Numbered from the stretch's first letter, positions 30,742 to 38,867 are shown. The stretch is DNA of 43,387 bases from Leidyana gryllorum EB-2025a (GCA_048772705.1 JBLWGC010000196.1:1-43387), one strand, 5' to 3'. The notes: a model not told the origin generated them from the sequence alone. Made by a program: numbers and translations.

Positions 30742-30831
30742 TCTGTGCCTACCTCATGGCATTGAGTGATACTTCACATAGTGAGACGAGTCTCTCGACT
30801 GTACCCGCGCGGGTTGAACCACCGGCTAGGC

Positions 30832-30903
30832 GGCTGTTTGGTCTAGTGGTATGATTCTTCCTTCGGATGGAAGAAGTCCTGGGTTCCATTCCAAGAACAG
30901 TCC
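30832..30903 (+). pseudogene. tRNA-Pro (CGG), third unit
   Basis: Full length, loop TTCGGAT, T-loop TTCCATT instead of TTCGATT. Confidence 0.7.
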
Positions 30904-31039
30904 TCTTGGTTGTCGGTTGACCCGATGGGATGAGCAGTTCTCAGAACCAACACAGCCTCCTCGTTAGCCCACTTCGGCACTCAAGGCAATTAACATCTCA
31001 GGAATCGCATTTCGGCTCCCTCTTCCATGTTGCAGACTG

Positions 31040-31111
31040 AGCAGTGTAGCTCAGTGGAAGAGTGTTGGGCTCATAACCCAAAGGTCCGTCGATCGAAACG
31101 ACGCACTGCTA
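31040..31111 (+). tRNA. tRNA-iMet-CAT: Initiator tRNA-Met (CAT)
   Basis: All initiator hallmarks and perfect stems. Confidence 0.95.
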
Positions 31112-31160
31112 AGTGTGCGCAAGAGGGAAACAGTAATAGAATTGATTGGGTCGTGAGCGA

Positions 31161-31232
31161 AGCCTTCTGTCGGAATCGAACCGGAGATCTTCCGCTTACT
31201 AAGCGAATGCTCTGCCCCTAAGCTAAGAAGGC
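31161..31232 (-). tRNA. tRNA-Thr-AGT: tRNA-Thr (AGT), slightly decayed
   Basis: Loop TTAGTAA; changes in the variable region and T-stem flanks. Confidence 0.78.
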
Positions 31233-31342
31233 AACTTAGCTGGAGAATCATGTGTCAGTTGTATCGACGAAAGTTAGCCGGGTGCTACGTGCACGGCGGG
31301 CAGTGCTGGGATCCAGTCGCAGGTTGTCCTGACTACAACGGC

Positions 31343-31422
31343 TGACAAGAGTGGGATTCGAACCCACGCCCTTTCGGACTGCGGCCTGAACACAGCGTTT
31401 GAGACCACTAGGCCACCTTTCC
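31343..31422 (-). pseudogene. tRNA-Leu (CAG), damaged 5' side
   Basis: Loop TTCAGGC and T-arm good; D-arm and acceptor 5' strand mutated. Confidence 0.68.
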
Positions 31423-31517
31423 AGAATGTTGTTGGCTCGCCCTTCCACGCGTTTCCTGTACTTGGAATCTCAAAATGGAAGGTCTTCCGGGGTTGGGGGC
31501 CGGGGTATTCACGAGCG

Positions 31518-31589
31518 TCCGAGATAGTATAGTGGTTAGTATTTCCGCCTGTCACGCGGAAAACTGGGGTTCGATTCCCGGTCTCGGAG
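31518..31589 (+). tRNA. tRNA-Asp-GTC: tRNA-Asp (GTC)
   Basis: Loop CTGTCAC; one T-stem wobble (CTGGG/CCCGG). Confidence 0.9.
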
Positions 31590-31644
31590 CACAGTTGGTT
31601 AGGCTTAAAATTGTCTCCTTTGGTTGCCGCTGGAAGTTGCGAGC

Positions 31645-31717
31645 TACAGCCACCGAGGATCGAACTCGGGACCTTCTGCGTGTGAAGCAGACGTCGTAAC
31701 CACTAGACCATGGCTGC
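31645..31717 (-). tRNA. tRNA-Val-CAC: tRNA-Val (CAC)
   Basis: Perfect stems, loop TTCACAC. Confidence 0.94.
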
Positions 31718-31857
31718 ACGGACCTTCCGAGCTGTGAAAGGGGCGTGTGTCTTTGGACACACGTATCCGACGAGCCCGTTCGTCGTCGCTTGACCCGACG
31801 CTCCACCTGATCTCAAGACGGTACGGCTCTCGTCCAAAGCCTCAACTCGGGCACTTG

Positions 31858-31930
31858 TCCACTGTAGTCTAAGTGGTTAGGATATGCGGCTCTCACCCGC
31901 ACGATCCGGGTTCAAGTCCCGGCAATGGAA
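31858..31930 (+). tRNA. tRNA-Glu-CTC: tRNA-Glu (CTC)
   Basis: Loop CTCTCAC; one acceptor mismatch (CAATGGA). Confidence 0.87.
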
Positions 31931-31998
31931 GCTACTGGAGCAAAGTGCTCCAGTAATCCCCGTCAATAGTCACTGATTCGTGATCTTCGGCCTGCATT

Positions 31999-32070
31999 GC
32001 CTTCTTAGCTCAGGGGCAGAGCATTCGCTTAGTAAGCGAAAGGTCGCCGGTTCGTTTCCGGCAGAAGACT
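31999..32070 (+). tRNA. tRNA-Thr-AGT: tRNA-Thr (AGT)
   Basis: Loop TTAGTAA; T-loop TTCGTTT loses A58 and the acceptor has one change. Confidence 0.8.
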
Positions 32071-32133
32071 TGACTGCATCGACTGGGCACCTGCAAAGCT
32101 TAAAGTCTCTCAAGCTCCAATCATCTTAACCGA

Positions 32134-32210
32134 GCGTCGTAGTTCAGCCACCAGAGGGTAAGTCTCTTAGCCACAAAGTCGCAGACTGGAACCTGCCAGT
32201 ACTTGAGGCA
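32134..32210 (+). pseudogene. Family Q tRNA-like unit
   Basis: Inverted copy of 29612 with one acceptor change. Confidence 0.45.
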
Positions 32211-32269
32211 CCCACTAGCTCAACGCAGACTGCGGCCGAGTCTCGGGGTGCTGGAGCTCTTTCTCGAGT

Positions 32270-32340
32270 GCACTTGTGGTCCAAGGGTAGGATGCGAGCT
32301 TCCCATGCTCGCAGCCCGGGATCGAGTCCCGGCAGGTGCA
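32270..32340 (+). tRNA. tRNA-Gly-CCC: tRNA-Gly (CCC)
   Basis: Loop TTCCCAT, T-loop ATCGAGT instead of TTCGAGT. Confidence 0.9.
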
Positions 32341-32415
32341 GCCGATCGTACAGACTTGACCATGGCTGCAACAATATTTTCAACCGGGGCGAAGAGCAAT
32401 GCACTTTAGACCCCT

Positions 32416-32487
32416 TGTCCGAGCCAGGAATCGAGCCTGGGTTTGCACGGCCACAACGTGCTGTCCTAACCACTAGACGACTCGGAC
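32416..32487 (-). tRNA. tRNA-His-GTG: tRNA-His (GTG)
   Basis: Same sequence as 29335, inverted. Confidence 0.95.
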
Positions 32488-32589
32488 AATCTTTGAGCGA
32501 GGCTTTAGAGGTAGCGAAGCATCGATCAGGGTGGAACGGAACAGGAGTGTCAGACGAACTACGTTGTAAGAAGTCCACTCCTCAACTCC

Positions 32590-32668
32590 CGGCGGGACGG
32601 AATTTGCTCGTCGAATATTTGATGCCACCACTACAATCACATGCGTTGCCATCTAAGCAACTCGGGCC
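32590..32668 (-). pseudogene. tRNA-Tyr (GTA), decayed
   Basis: Outline of Tyr with GTA and intron-like insert; T-arm and D-arm strongly mutated. A stump of the same unit ends the inverted block near 29221. Confidence 0.65.
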
Positions 32669-32760
32669 GTAAGAGTACTTCGAGGCGGTACACCGCACCC
32701 GAACGACATCGACGTCGCAACGGAAGCGATTAACACTCTGGAACTCAGAGAGAAAGTAAC

Positions 32761-32844
32761 GCACAGATGCCCGAGTGGTCTAAGGGGCCAGACTCAAGTT
32801 CTGGTAGGCGCAAGTCTGCATGGGTTCGAATCCCATTTTGTGCA
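32761..32844 (+). tRNA. tRNA-Leu-CAA: tRNA-Leu (CAA)
   Basis: 84 nt, acceptor GCACAGA/TTTGTGC, stem CCAGA/TCTGG, loop CTCAAGT, long variable arm, T-stem ATGGG/CCCAT. No intron, although Leu-CAA genes often have one. Confidence 0.93.
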
Positions 32845-32932
32845 ACGCCGATCATCCTCGAGAATAGGCTGGAAAAGCTACGGTAGATTCGAGTCTCTCT
32901 CTGTATATCCGGTTGCATGCACCCAAGTATTC

Positions 32933-33003
32933 GGCTATTTGATCTAGCGGTGGTATCCGTGTCAGGATGGAAAAAGAAATGGATCCGATTCCCAGAAAAG
33001 CTC
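32933..33003 (+). pseudogene. tRNA-Pro, decayed
   Basis: Acceptor start, D-arm and T-arm traces of Pro; anticodon arm ruined. Confidence 0.6.
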
Positions 33004-33070
33004 ATTATGGTGTTGACCTGACATCCCACTCCTTTTGAGGATGGTACGGCTCTCGCCCAAAGCATGCACC

Positions 33071-33130
33071 CGCGCGGACCAGGCCCAATAGAATTCAAAT
33101 CCACCACCCCTCCCCACTCGGGCAAGTTGG
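33071..33130 (-). pseudogene. tRNA-Ser 5' part
   Basis: 5' acceptor to variable arm of Ser with a TGA-like loop; T-arm missing. Confidence 0.6.
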
Positions 33131-33219
33131 CAACTGTCGAACTCGGGAGGCCGCGAGGAGTGGCCCCAGATGCGGCTGCGGTGAGTGCTTATTTTCACCG
33201 CGTTTCAAGACTTTTTAGC

Positions 33220-33292
33220 GCCTCGGTAGCTCAGTTGGGAGAGCGCCAGACTGCAGAACTGGAAGTCCCGTGTTCGATGCACGGCCGAGGCA
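33220..33292 (+). tRNA. Phe-body tRNA with GCA (Cys) anticodon
   Basis: Loop CTGCAGA. Acceptor and D arms identical to Phe; one A-A mismatch at 31:39 and one T-stem change (GCACGG). Confidence 0.72.
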
Positions 33293-33340
33293 GAGAGGTT
33301 GTGGCATCTGGTGTCAAAATCTCTCGCGCCCGTGCGAGGG

Positions 33341-33363
33341 TTCTGCCCCTCAGCTAACCAGGC
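33341..33363 (-). pseudogene. tRNA-Thr 5' scrap
   Basis: Acceptor and D-arm remnant only. Confidence 0.45.
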
Positions 33364-33429
33364 AGGCCCTGTCTCGATCACATGACGGTATGGCTGAGCC
33401 AACACCTTCGAACGTTTCATTCCATCTTC

Positions 33430-33501
33430 AGGGCACGCGCGGAGTTGAACCACGGACTTGCTGATCTGCAGTCAGCTGCTCTACCACTGAGCTACGTACC
33501 C
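33430..33501 (-). tRNA. tRNA-Cys-GCA: tRNA-Cys (GCA)
   Basis: Best Cys copy: all stems pair, loop CTGCAGA. Confidence 0.93.
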
Positions 33502-33566
33502 AGAACTGCCCCTCATACTCACTCAACTCGTTCCTGTCTCCTCACTTGAAGCAAAACGGCCGTGTA

Positions 33567-33582
33567 CTAGAACATAGCTGCA
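33567..33582 (-). pseudogene. tRNA-Val 5' scrap
   Basis: First 16 nt of Val, preceding Gln as in the Val-Gln module. Confidence 0.4.
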
Positions 33583-33644
33583 CGGATGGTCCCCGCAGCC
33601 CAAGAGAAGTGGCGAAGTTTCAGGAGTAGTGAGGACCAGTTCCG

Positions 33645-33716
33645 AGGTCGTGCCGGGAATCGAACCCAGGTCGGGAGATTCAGAGTCTCCAGTGCTAACC
33701 ACTACACCACGCAACC
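33645..33716 (-). tRNA. tRNA-Gln-CTG: tRNA-Gln (CTG)
   Basis: Acceptor GGTTGCG/CACGACC with one change, stem GGAGA/TCTCC, loop CTCTGAA, good B-box. Only CTG copy. Confidence 0.9.
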
Positions 33717-33960
33717 GGTTCAGCCCATCCCAAAAGAGTCGGTACAGCCATCCGGACCAGCGCACCTTCCGTCGGGATTCCCGTGCGAACTGTCAGTGGT
33801 GTAGGTACACCCCCTTCTCGATGTCAGTATTTGGCTCTTGGAATGACTGTTTGGCGGGGTGGACGAAGGTCTGAGCGGCCGCTTCACTCCCAGTCATGGG
33901 GTTTTGCTGTGCACATCACTCGCTCCTTCGGCTAGTGACTGTTCACCTCAACTCTGAAGC
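33717..33960. other. Spacer, no gene seen
   Basis: The first 50 nt repeat the Gln spacer; about 33770-33960 is not recognisably tRNA-like. Confidence 0.5.
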
Positions 33961-34034
33961 GGTCACATATTCCAGTCGGTTAGAGCGTGAGCCTGATAAC
34001 TTCCGAGTCCGCGACTGGAGCCCGCGCGTGACCA
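33961..34034 (+). pseudogene. Ile-like tRNA (GAT loop), decayed
   Basis: Loop CTGATAA; anticodon, D and acceptor stems are all disrupted. Confidence 0.6.
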
Positions 34035-34134
34035 AGTGAGTGGATCTCTGATACAGATTCGCCCTGCACCCGAGGAAGGCCCAAGATTCCACGATCAATA
34101 CGAATGGAATTTGTTACTAAGTCCGAGCTTCGTT

Positions 34135-34198
34135 GCCGCCCCAAGTCCGTCGGTAGAGCGCAAGACTTTTGAGGGGAGACCGCCGGTTCGGGCAGCGC
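34135..34198 (+). pseudogene. Lys-like tRNA with collapsed T-arm
   Basis: Inverted version of the 64-nt relic, again just upstream of Ser. Confidence 0.68.
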
Positions 34199-34261
34199 GA
34201 GAACTCAAGGTTGCTGAACCGTTTGTGAAGCCACTGGCCGCAAAATGCCAAGTTCGACAGC

Positions 34262-34343
34262 GGCAACTTGCCCGAGTGGTTAAGGGGGTAGACTAGAAAT
34301 CTACTGGGCCGTGCCCGCGCTGGTTCAAATCCAGCAGTTGTCG
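34262..34343 (+). tRNA. tRNA-Ser-AGA: tRNA-Ser (AGA)
   Basis: Consensus, loop CTAGAAA. Confidence 0.93.
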
Positions 34344-34418
34344 TGCGATGTGGTTGGAGGGTTAAACACCGACTCACGCATCAATTTCTGAATGGTGGAA
34401 AAGCAACCATGTGTCCTC

Positions 34419-34489
34419 TGCATCTGCCGGGAATCGAACCCGGGTCGTCTCGATGGCAACGAGACATTCTACCACTAGACCACAGATGC
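34419..34489 (-). tRNA. tRNA-Gly-GCC: tRNA-Gly (GCC)
   Basis: Consensus; minus-strand downstream T4 is interrupted (TTGCTTTTCC). Confidence 0.94.
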
Positions 34490-34569
34490 GTGACACCTTG
34501 TTGTTGAAGCTCGTACACGGTAACGGCCGTTTTCTGAACGAATGGAATGTCCGTGGCGTGTTCAGAGCG

Positions 34570-34630
34570 TCCGAGTTACTATTTTCGCATGTCACGCCTA
34601 AGAAGCGGGCCCGATTGCCGGTAAATAAGT
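34570..34630 (+). pseudogene. tRNA-Asp, decayed
   Basis: Starts TCCGAG and keeps GTC in ATGTCAC; D-arm shortened, TTTT inside, no T-arm. Confidence 0.6.
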
Positions 34631-34650
34631 CTGGAACGGGGGATGGTTTT

Positions 34651-34722
34651 GGGCCTATCGCGCAACGGTAGCGCGTCTGACTCCAGATCAGAAGGTTGGG
34701 TGTTCGAATCACTCTGGGCTCA
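34651..34722 (+). tRNA. tRNA-Trp-CCA: tRNA-Trp (CCA)
   Basis: All stems pair, stem TCTGA/TCAGA, loop CTCCAGA; T5 terminator 13 nt downstream. Confidence 0.95.
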
Positions 34723-34735
34723 ACCGGACTCTATG

Positions 34736-34740
34736 TTTTT
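34736..34740 (+). terminator. Pol III terminator after tRNA-Trp
   Basis: T5 run, also conserved behind the Trp-body unit at 38639. Confidence 0.75.
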
Positions 34741-34758
34741 CCCGTTTGGGGCGCGACC

Positions 34759-34838
34759 TGACAAAAGTGGGATTCGAACCCACGACCTTTCAGACTCCGG
34801 TCTGAGCACAACGCCTCAGACCACTCGGTCATCTTGCC
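34759..34838 (-). tRNA. tRNA-Leu-CAG: tRNA-Leu (CAG)
   Basis: Loop CTCAGAC; small changes in the anticodon stem and acceptor (TTTTGTC). Confidence 0.83.
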
Positions 34839-34931
34839 GGGATGTTGTTGGCTCGCCGCTCCACGCGTTTTCTATCCCTGGAATCTCAAGATGGAAGGAC
34901 TTTGGGGTTTCAGGCCGGTGTGTTCGGAGCG

Positions 34932-35003
34932 TCCGAGATAGTATAGTGGTTAGTATTTCCGCCTGTCACGCGGAAGACCCGGGTTCGATTCCCGGTCTCG
35001 GAG
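34932..35003 (+). tRNA. tRNA-Asp-GTC: tRNA-Asp (GTC)
   Basis: Consensus; T6 run at 35030-35035. Confidence 0.95.
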
Positions 35004-35029
35004 CACAGTTGATCTCGCTTAAGATTGTC

Positions 35030-35035
35030 TTTTTT
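35030..35035 (+). terminator. Pol III terminator after tRNA-Asp
   Basis: T6 run 26 nt past the gene, same spacer as at 4066. Confidence 0.7.
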
Positions 35036-35058
35036 GGTGCCCGCTGAAAGTTGCCAGC

Positions 35059-35131
35059 TACAGCCACCGAGGATCGAACTCGGGACCTTCTGCGTGTTAA
35101 GCAGACGTCGTAACCACTAGACCATGGCTGC
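35059..35131 (-). tRNA. tRNA-Val-AAC: tRNA-Val (AAC)
   Basis: Perfect stems, loop TTAACAC. Confidence 0.94.
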
Positions 35132-35195
35132 ATGGATGGTCCCCGCAGCCCAAGAGAAGTGGCGAAGCTTCAGGGAGTAGTGAGGACCAGTTCAA

Positions 35196-35265
35196 GGGTC
35201 GCGCCGGGATCGAACCCAGGTCGGAAAATCCAAAGTGTCGAGTGCTGCCCACCAAGCACGCAACC
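35196..35265 (-). pseudogene. tRNA-Gln (TTG), decayed
   Basis: Loop CTTTGGA in a non-pairing stem; deletions in the D-arm and T-arm (70 nt). Confidence 0.65.
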
Positions 35266-35514
35266 GGTTCAGCCCATCCCAGAAGAGTCGGACTAGCGCT
35301 TCCTCAGCTGGACACATGCGACACGGGTCTTGTATACAGACCCCAGTGTAAAGAGTTGGATTCGAGTCGGGCAAAAACCTCAGTTCAATCATTCAACCAG
35401 TTGCGCTCTCCGCGAATGCTACCGACAAGGGTGAGATTCGGAACCAACACATGCGACGGGTCCGCATAACAAAAAGGAAGGTGTCTGGGGTTGGAGGCCG
35501 GCGTGTTCAGAGCG
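35266..35514. other. Spacer with Ser-GCT stub
   Basis: The spacer of the duplicated Val-Gln block. At 35422-35440 the antisense 3' end of the Ser-GCT gene is cut in the T-loop and joined to an Ala-type spacer. Confidence 0.55.
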
Positions 35515-35586
35515 TCCGAGATAGTCTAGTGGTTAGTATTTCTGCCTGTCACGCGGAAGACCCGGGTTCGCTTCCCGGTCTCCCAG
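35515..35586 (+). pseudogene. tRNA-Asp (GTC), damaged acceptor
   Basis: Loop CTGTCAC; two acceptor mismatches and T-loop TTCGCTT. Confidence 0.7.
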
Positions 35587-35641
35587 CACAGTTGGTTTCC
35601 CTTGAGATTCTCTCCTTTGGTTCTCGCTGAAAGTTGCGAGC

Positions 35642-35714
35642 TACAGCCACCGAGGATCGAACTCGGGACCTTCTGCGTGTAAAGCAGACGTCGTAACCAC
35701 TAGACCATGGCTGC
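35642..35714 (-). tRNA. tRNA-Val-TAC: tRNA-Val (TAC)
   Basis: Loop TTTACAC with perfect stems; only TAC copy. Confidence 0.92.
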
Positions 35715-35778
35715 ATGGATGGTTCCCGCAGCCCAAGAGAAGTGGCGAAGCTTCAGGGAGTAGTGAAAACCAGTTCAA

Positions 35779-35848
35779 GGGTCGCGCCGGGATCGAACCC
35801 AGGTCGGAAAATCCAAAGTGTCGAGTGCTAACCACCAAGGACGCAACC
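35779..35848 (-). pseudogene. tRNA-Gln (TTG), decayed
   Basis: Tandem twin of 35196, 583 bp away. Confidence 0.65.
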
Positions 35849-36005
35849 GGTTCAGCCCATCCCAGAAGAGTCGGACTAGCGCTTCCTCAACTGGACACAT
35901 GCAACACGGGTCTTGTATACAGACCCCAGCGTCAAGAGTTGGATTCGAGTCGGGCAAAAACCTCAGTTCAATCATTCAACCAGTTGCGCTCTCCCCGAAT
36001 CATAC

Positions 36006-36087
36006 CGACAAGGGTGAGATTCGAACTCACGCGGTTGGAACCCAACGGCTTAGCAGGCCGCCGCCTTAACCACTCGGCCACCTTGCC
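36006..36087 (-). tRNA. tRNA-Ser-GCT: tRNA-Ser (GCT)
   Basis: Acceptor GGCAAGG/CCTTGTC, loop CTGCTAA, variable hairpin, T-stem GTGAG/CTCAC. Reads AGU/AGC; only complete copy. Confidence 0.93.
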
Positions 36088-36196
36088 GACGACATCTCTT
36101 ACTCGCTGGCACTTTTTCACAACGGTTTGGGGTCCTAGTCAAGCTTGCTGAACCGTATGTGACATCACTGGCCGCAAAATGCCGAGTTCGACAGGT

Positions 36197-36278
36197 GGCA
36201 ACTTGCCCGAGTGGTTAAGGGGGTAGATTCGAAATCTACTGGGCCTGGCCCGCGCTGGTTCAAATCCAGCAGTTGTCG
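36197..36278 (+). tRNA. tRNA-Ser-CGA: tRNA-Ser (CGA)
   Basis: Loop TTCGAAA, perfect stems; inverted counterpart of 43182. Confidence 0.93.
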
Positions 36279-36386
36279 TGTGCTGCGATCATCGGAGTAG
36301 GCGGCTGGGCTCAAAACACTAGAGATTGCAGTGGCGACGCAGAGGCATCAAGTACGTGAATAGGTGCCATCTGTCGTCGCAGAAGT

Positions 36387-36460
36387 GGTCGCGTGGCTCA
36401 GTCGGTTAGAGCGTGAGCCTAATAAGCTCAAGGTCCCCGGTTTGAGCCCGGGCGTGACCA
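36387..36460 (+). tRNA. tRNA-Ile-AAT: tRNA-Ile (AAT)
   Basis: Consensus; T-loop TTTGAGC. Confidence 0.93.
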
Positions 36461-36527
36461 AGTGAGTGGATCTTTGATAAAGAGTTGCCAATACGAAAGG
36501 AACTTTTTACCAAGTCCAAGCTTCCTT

Positions 36528-36593
36528 GCCGCGCCAGCTCCGTCGGTAGAGCGCAAGACTTTCAATGGAGAGACCGCGGGTTCGGACAACGCG
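36528..36593 (+). pseudogene. Lys-like tRNA with collapsed T-arm
   Basis: Inverted version of 391. Confidence 0.68.
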
Positions 36594-36661
36594 ACCGCTC
36601 CGAGTCAAGCTGCTGAACCGTATGTGAAGCCACTGCCTGCGGCATGCCGAGTTCTACCGTT

Positions 36662-36743
36662 GGCAACTTGCCCAAGTGGTTAAGGGGGTAGACTCGAAAT
36701 CTACTGGGCCGGGCCCGCGCTGGTTCAAATCCAGCAGTTGTCG
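36662..36743 (+). tRNA. tRNA-Ser-CGA: tRNA-Ser (CGA)
   Basis: Loop CTCGAAA; one D-arm change (CCCAAG). Confidence 0.9.
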
Positions 36744-36818
36744 TGCGATGTGATCGGGCATCAACTCCCTTCGGTCGTGACTCGGTTTCATATACCGCGG
36801 GTGCAGCCGTTAGAGGCT

Positions 36819-36891
36819 TGGACGGCCTGGGCATCGATCCCAGTATCTCTAGCATGTTAAGCGAGTGCTATGTCATTTGAGCTAGTGGCCC
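36819..36891 (-). pseudogene. Ala-body tRNA with AAC anticodon, copy 2
   Basis: Loop TTAACAT; one anticodon-stem mismatch; acceptor and D-arm changed as in 92. Confidence 0.72.
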
Positions 36892-36979
36892 GCTTTGCAG
36901 ACACCATAGCATTTAGTGGTTCTTGACATATTATGACCAGTGTCCCAACTCTACCAGCAATTTGCACCACCGACCAGTC

Positions 36980-37051
36980 GGCTGTTTGGTCTAGTGGTAT
37001 GATCCTTCCTTAGGGTGGAAGAAGTCCTGGGTTCGATTCCCAGAACAGCCC
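36980..37051 (+). tRNA. tRNA-Pro-AGG: tRNA-Pro (AGG)
   Basis: Consensus with loop TTAGGGT. Confidence 0.93.
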
Positions 37052-37097
37052 GTCTGATAGTTGTTGACGCAACAGGCTGCAACCCGGCCATCCGCCC

Positions 37098-37170
37098 AGA
37101 CGCTACTGGGACTCGAACCCAGAATCCCCGGTTCCGTAGACCGATGCCATATCCATTAGGCCATAGCGCC
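37098..37170 (-). tRNA. tRNA-Arg-ACG: tRNA-Arg (ACG)
   Basis: Perfect stems, loop CTACGGA. Confidence 0.94.
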
Positions 37171-37269
37171 GACTAACGGAGCCGTCAAATGGGAGTGTGT
37201 AGCGATCAAGACAGCGATTGTCGTCTGAAGCAGACCCTGTGTCGATCACTTGTGGGTATGGCTGAGGCC

Positions 37270-37325
37270 GGCTAGGATATGCGGCTCTCACTCGCACGGT
37301 CCGGGTTCAAGTCCCGGCAGTGGAA
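37270..37325 (+). pseudogene. tRNA-Glu (CTC) lacking 5' end
   Basis: Starts within the D-loop; anticodon and T arms remain. Confidence 0.72.
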
Positions 37326-37401
37326 GTCATTGAAGTACTCGAGCAAAGTGCTCCACTAATCTCCGTCAGTAGCCATCGCTTCGTTATCTCCGACTTACAT
37401 T

Positions 37402-37462
37402 GCCTTCTAAGCTTAGGGGCAGAGCGTTCGCTTCGTAAGCGAGAAGGCGTCGGCAGAAGGCT
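37402..37462 (+). pseudogene. tRNA-Thr (CGT) lacking the T-loop
   Basis: 61 nt; the B-box region is deleted. Confidence 0.75.
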
Positions 37463-37529
37463 TTGATGCGTCGATAGGCTTATAAAGAATGGCTGTCACC
37501 AGGTACAAGAGTCAACAGGATCGTGTTCT

Positions 37530-37600
37530 GCATCTGTGGTCTAGTGGAAGAGTCTCTCGCTGCCATCAAGATAACCCGTGTGCGATTCCCGACCGATGCA
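37530..37600 (+). pseudogene. Diverged tRNA-Gly (GCC)
   Basis: Near twin of 13019. Confidence 0.67.
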
Positions 37601-37644
37601 AAACGATAGCATGATGACTTTGTCGGCGGTTCCGATTCCGACCC

Positions 37645-37717
37645 TGGGAGTGGAGAGGATCGAACTCTCGACTTCAGTATTATGAGACCTACGCGCTACC
37701 GACTGCGCTACACTCCC
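37645..37717 (-). tRNA. tRNA-Met-CAT: Elongator tRNA-Met (CAT)
   Basis: Loop CTCATAA; one anticodon-stem change. Confidence 0.9.
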
Positions 37718-37852
37718 CAGTGGGACTTCTCTCGATGCATCTCCTCCTGTCAAAAGGGTGCACGGGGATGCTGTGTCCACAACAAGGACAGCCAGCTGAG
37801 ACGAAAACTGAGTTGCAGCGATTGTGGGGGGCTGGAACCCGATCAGTCGCCC

Positions 37853-37925
37853 AGACGCTACTGAGACTCGAACCCAGAATCCCCGGTTCCGTAGACCGAT
37901 GACATATCCATTAGGCCATAGCGCC
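37853..37925 (-). tRNA. tRNA-Arg-ACG: tRNA-Arg (ACG)
   Basis: Loop CTACGGA; one D-arm change and a T-stem wobble. Confidence 0.87.
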
Positions 37926-37997
37926 AATCAACGGAGCCGTCGAATGAAAGTGTATACCCATCAAGAGAGAGTTCCATTCGAGACACCGGAGACATCT

Positions 37998-38069
37998 TGG
38001 CCGAGCCGGGAATCGCGCGTGGCTTCGCACGGCCACAACTTGCTGTCCCAACCACTAGACGACTCGGAT
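37998..38069 (-). pseudogene. tRNA-His (GTG), degenerate
   Basis: Loop TTGTGGC; acceptor ends mispair and T-arm is altered. Confidence 0.68.
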
Positions 38070-38228
38070 AATCTGCAAGTAGCTATCAAGGCAGTGGGCA
38101 TCAATCAGGATGAAATGTAAGAGGAGCGTTAGATGCTCTCTAAATGAGCTACTACAGGCCGGTTCATAAGAACCAGGCTCATCGGATACGTGATTCGAAA
38201 GACATACGCCCCTTTCACGAAGCTCCGT

Positions 38229-38301
38229 ACAGCCATGGTCTAGTGGTTACGACGTCTGCTTCACACGCAGCAGTTCCCAAGTTCGATCCTCGGTGGCTGT
38301 A
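38229..38301 (+). tRNA. tRNA-Val-CAC: tRNA-Val (CAC)
   Basis: Acceptor ACAGCCA/TGGCTGT fully Watson-Crick; small T-stem change (CCAAG). Confidence 0.88.
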
Positions 38302-38356
38302 GCTCGCAACTTTCAGCGAGAACCAAAGGAGAGAATCTCAAGCGAAACCAACTGTG

Positions 38357-38428
38357 CTCCGAGACCGGGAATCGAACCCGGGTCTTCCGCGTGACAGGGG
38401 GAAATACTAACCACTATACTATCTCGGA
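38357..38428 (-). tRNA. tRNA-Asp-GTC: tRNA-Asp (GTC)
   Basis: Consensus with one anticodon-stem mismatch. Confidence 0.88.
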
Positions 38429-38522
38429 CGCTCCGAACACGCCGGCCTCCAACCCCAAAAGTCCTTCCATTTTGAGATTCCAAGGATAGAAAACGCGTGG
38501 AGCGGCGAGCCAACAACGTCCC

Positions 38523-38602
38523 GTCAAGATGGCCGAGTGGTCTAAGGCGCTGTGCTCAGACCGGAGTCCGAAAGGGCGTGGGTTCGAATCCCACTTTTCC
38601 CA
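38523..38602 (+). tRNA. tRNA-Leu-CAG: tRNA-Leu (CAG), damaged acceptor
   Basis: Loop CTCAGAC and T-arm intact; acceptor GTCAAGA/TTTTCCC has mismatches. Confidence 0.7.
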
Positions 38603-38620
38603 GCTTGCGCCCTAAACGAG

Positions 38621-38625
38621 AAAAA
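38621..38625 (-). terminator. Pol III terminator for the Trp-body unit
   Basis: A5 on the plus strand is T5 in transcription sense, 13 nt past the gene at 38639. Confidence 0.75.
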
Positions 38626-38638
38626 CATAGAGTCTGTT

Positions 38639-38710
38639 TGAGCCCAGAGTGATTCGAACACCCAACCTTCTGATCTGCAGTCAGACGCGCTACCGTTGTG
38701 CCATAGGCCC
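38639..38710 (-). tRNA. Trp-body tRNA with GCA (Cys) anticodon
   Basis: All stems pair: acceptor GGGCCTA/TGGGCTC, anticodon stem TCTGA/TCAGA, T-stem GGGTG/CACTC. Loop CTGCAGA reads UGU/UGC. Body equals Trp 34651 and a T5 terminator is present, so it looks expressible. An alternative is recombination with a Cys anticodon arm. Confidence 0.85.
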
Positions 38711-38796
38711 AAAACCATCCCCCGCTTCAGACTCATTGCCTTGTGGTCACCCCCGCTCCAGACTCATTACTTTGTGGTCAGGAATGGAGGTGTCAC

Positions 38797-38867
38797 GCAT
38801 CTGTGGTCTAGTGGTAGAATGTCTCGTTGCCATCGAGACGACCCGGGTTCGATTCCCGGCAGACGCA
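38797..38867 (+). tRNA. tRNA-Gly-GCC: tRNA-Gly (GCC)
   Basis: One acceptor change (CAGACGC); T5 at 38883-38887. Confidence 0.92.

Larger units (their letters stand above)
30370..30831. repeat. 231-bp tandem repeat (Pro-Ala-like pair)
   Basis: Two full units of cut Pro plus antisense Ala-like unit, followed by a third Pro start. Confidence 0.85.

Noticed and set aside
33770-33960. Possible unique gene in the least tRNA-like stretch
   Set aside because: No long open frame, promoter or RNA fold stood out; treated as plain spacer.
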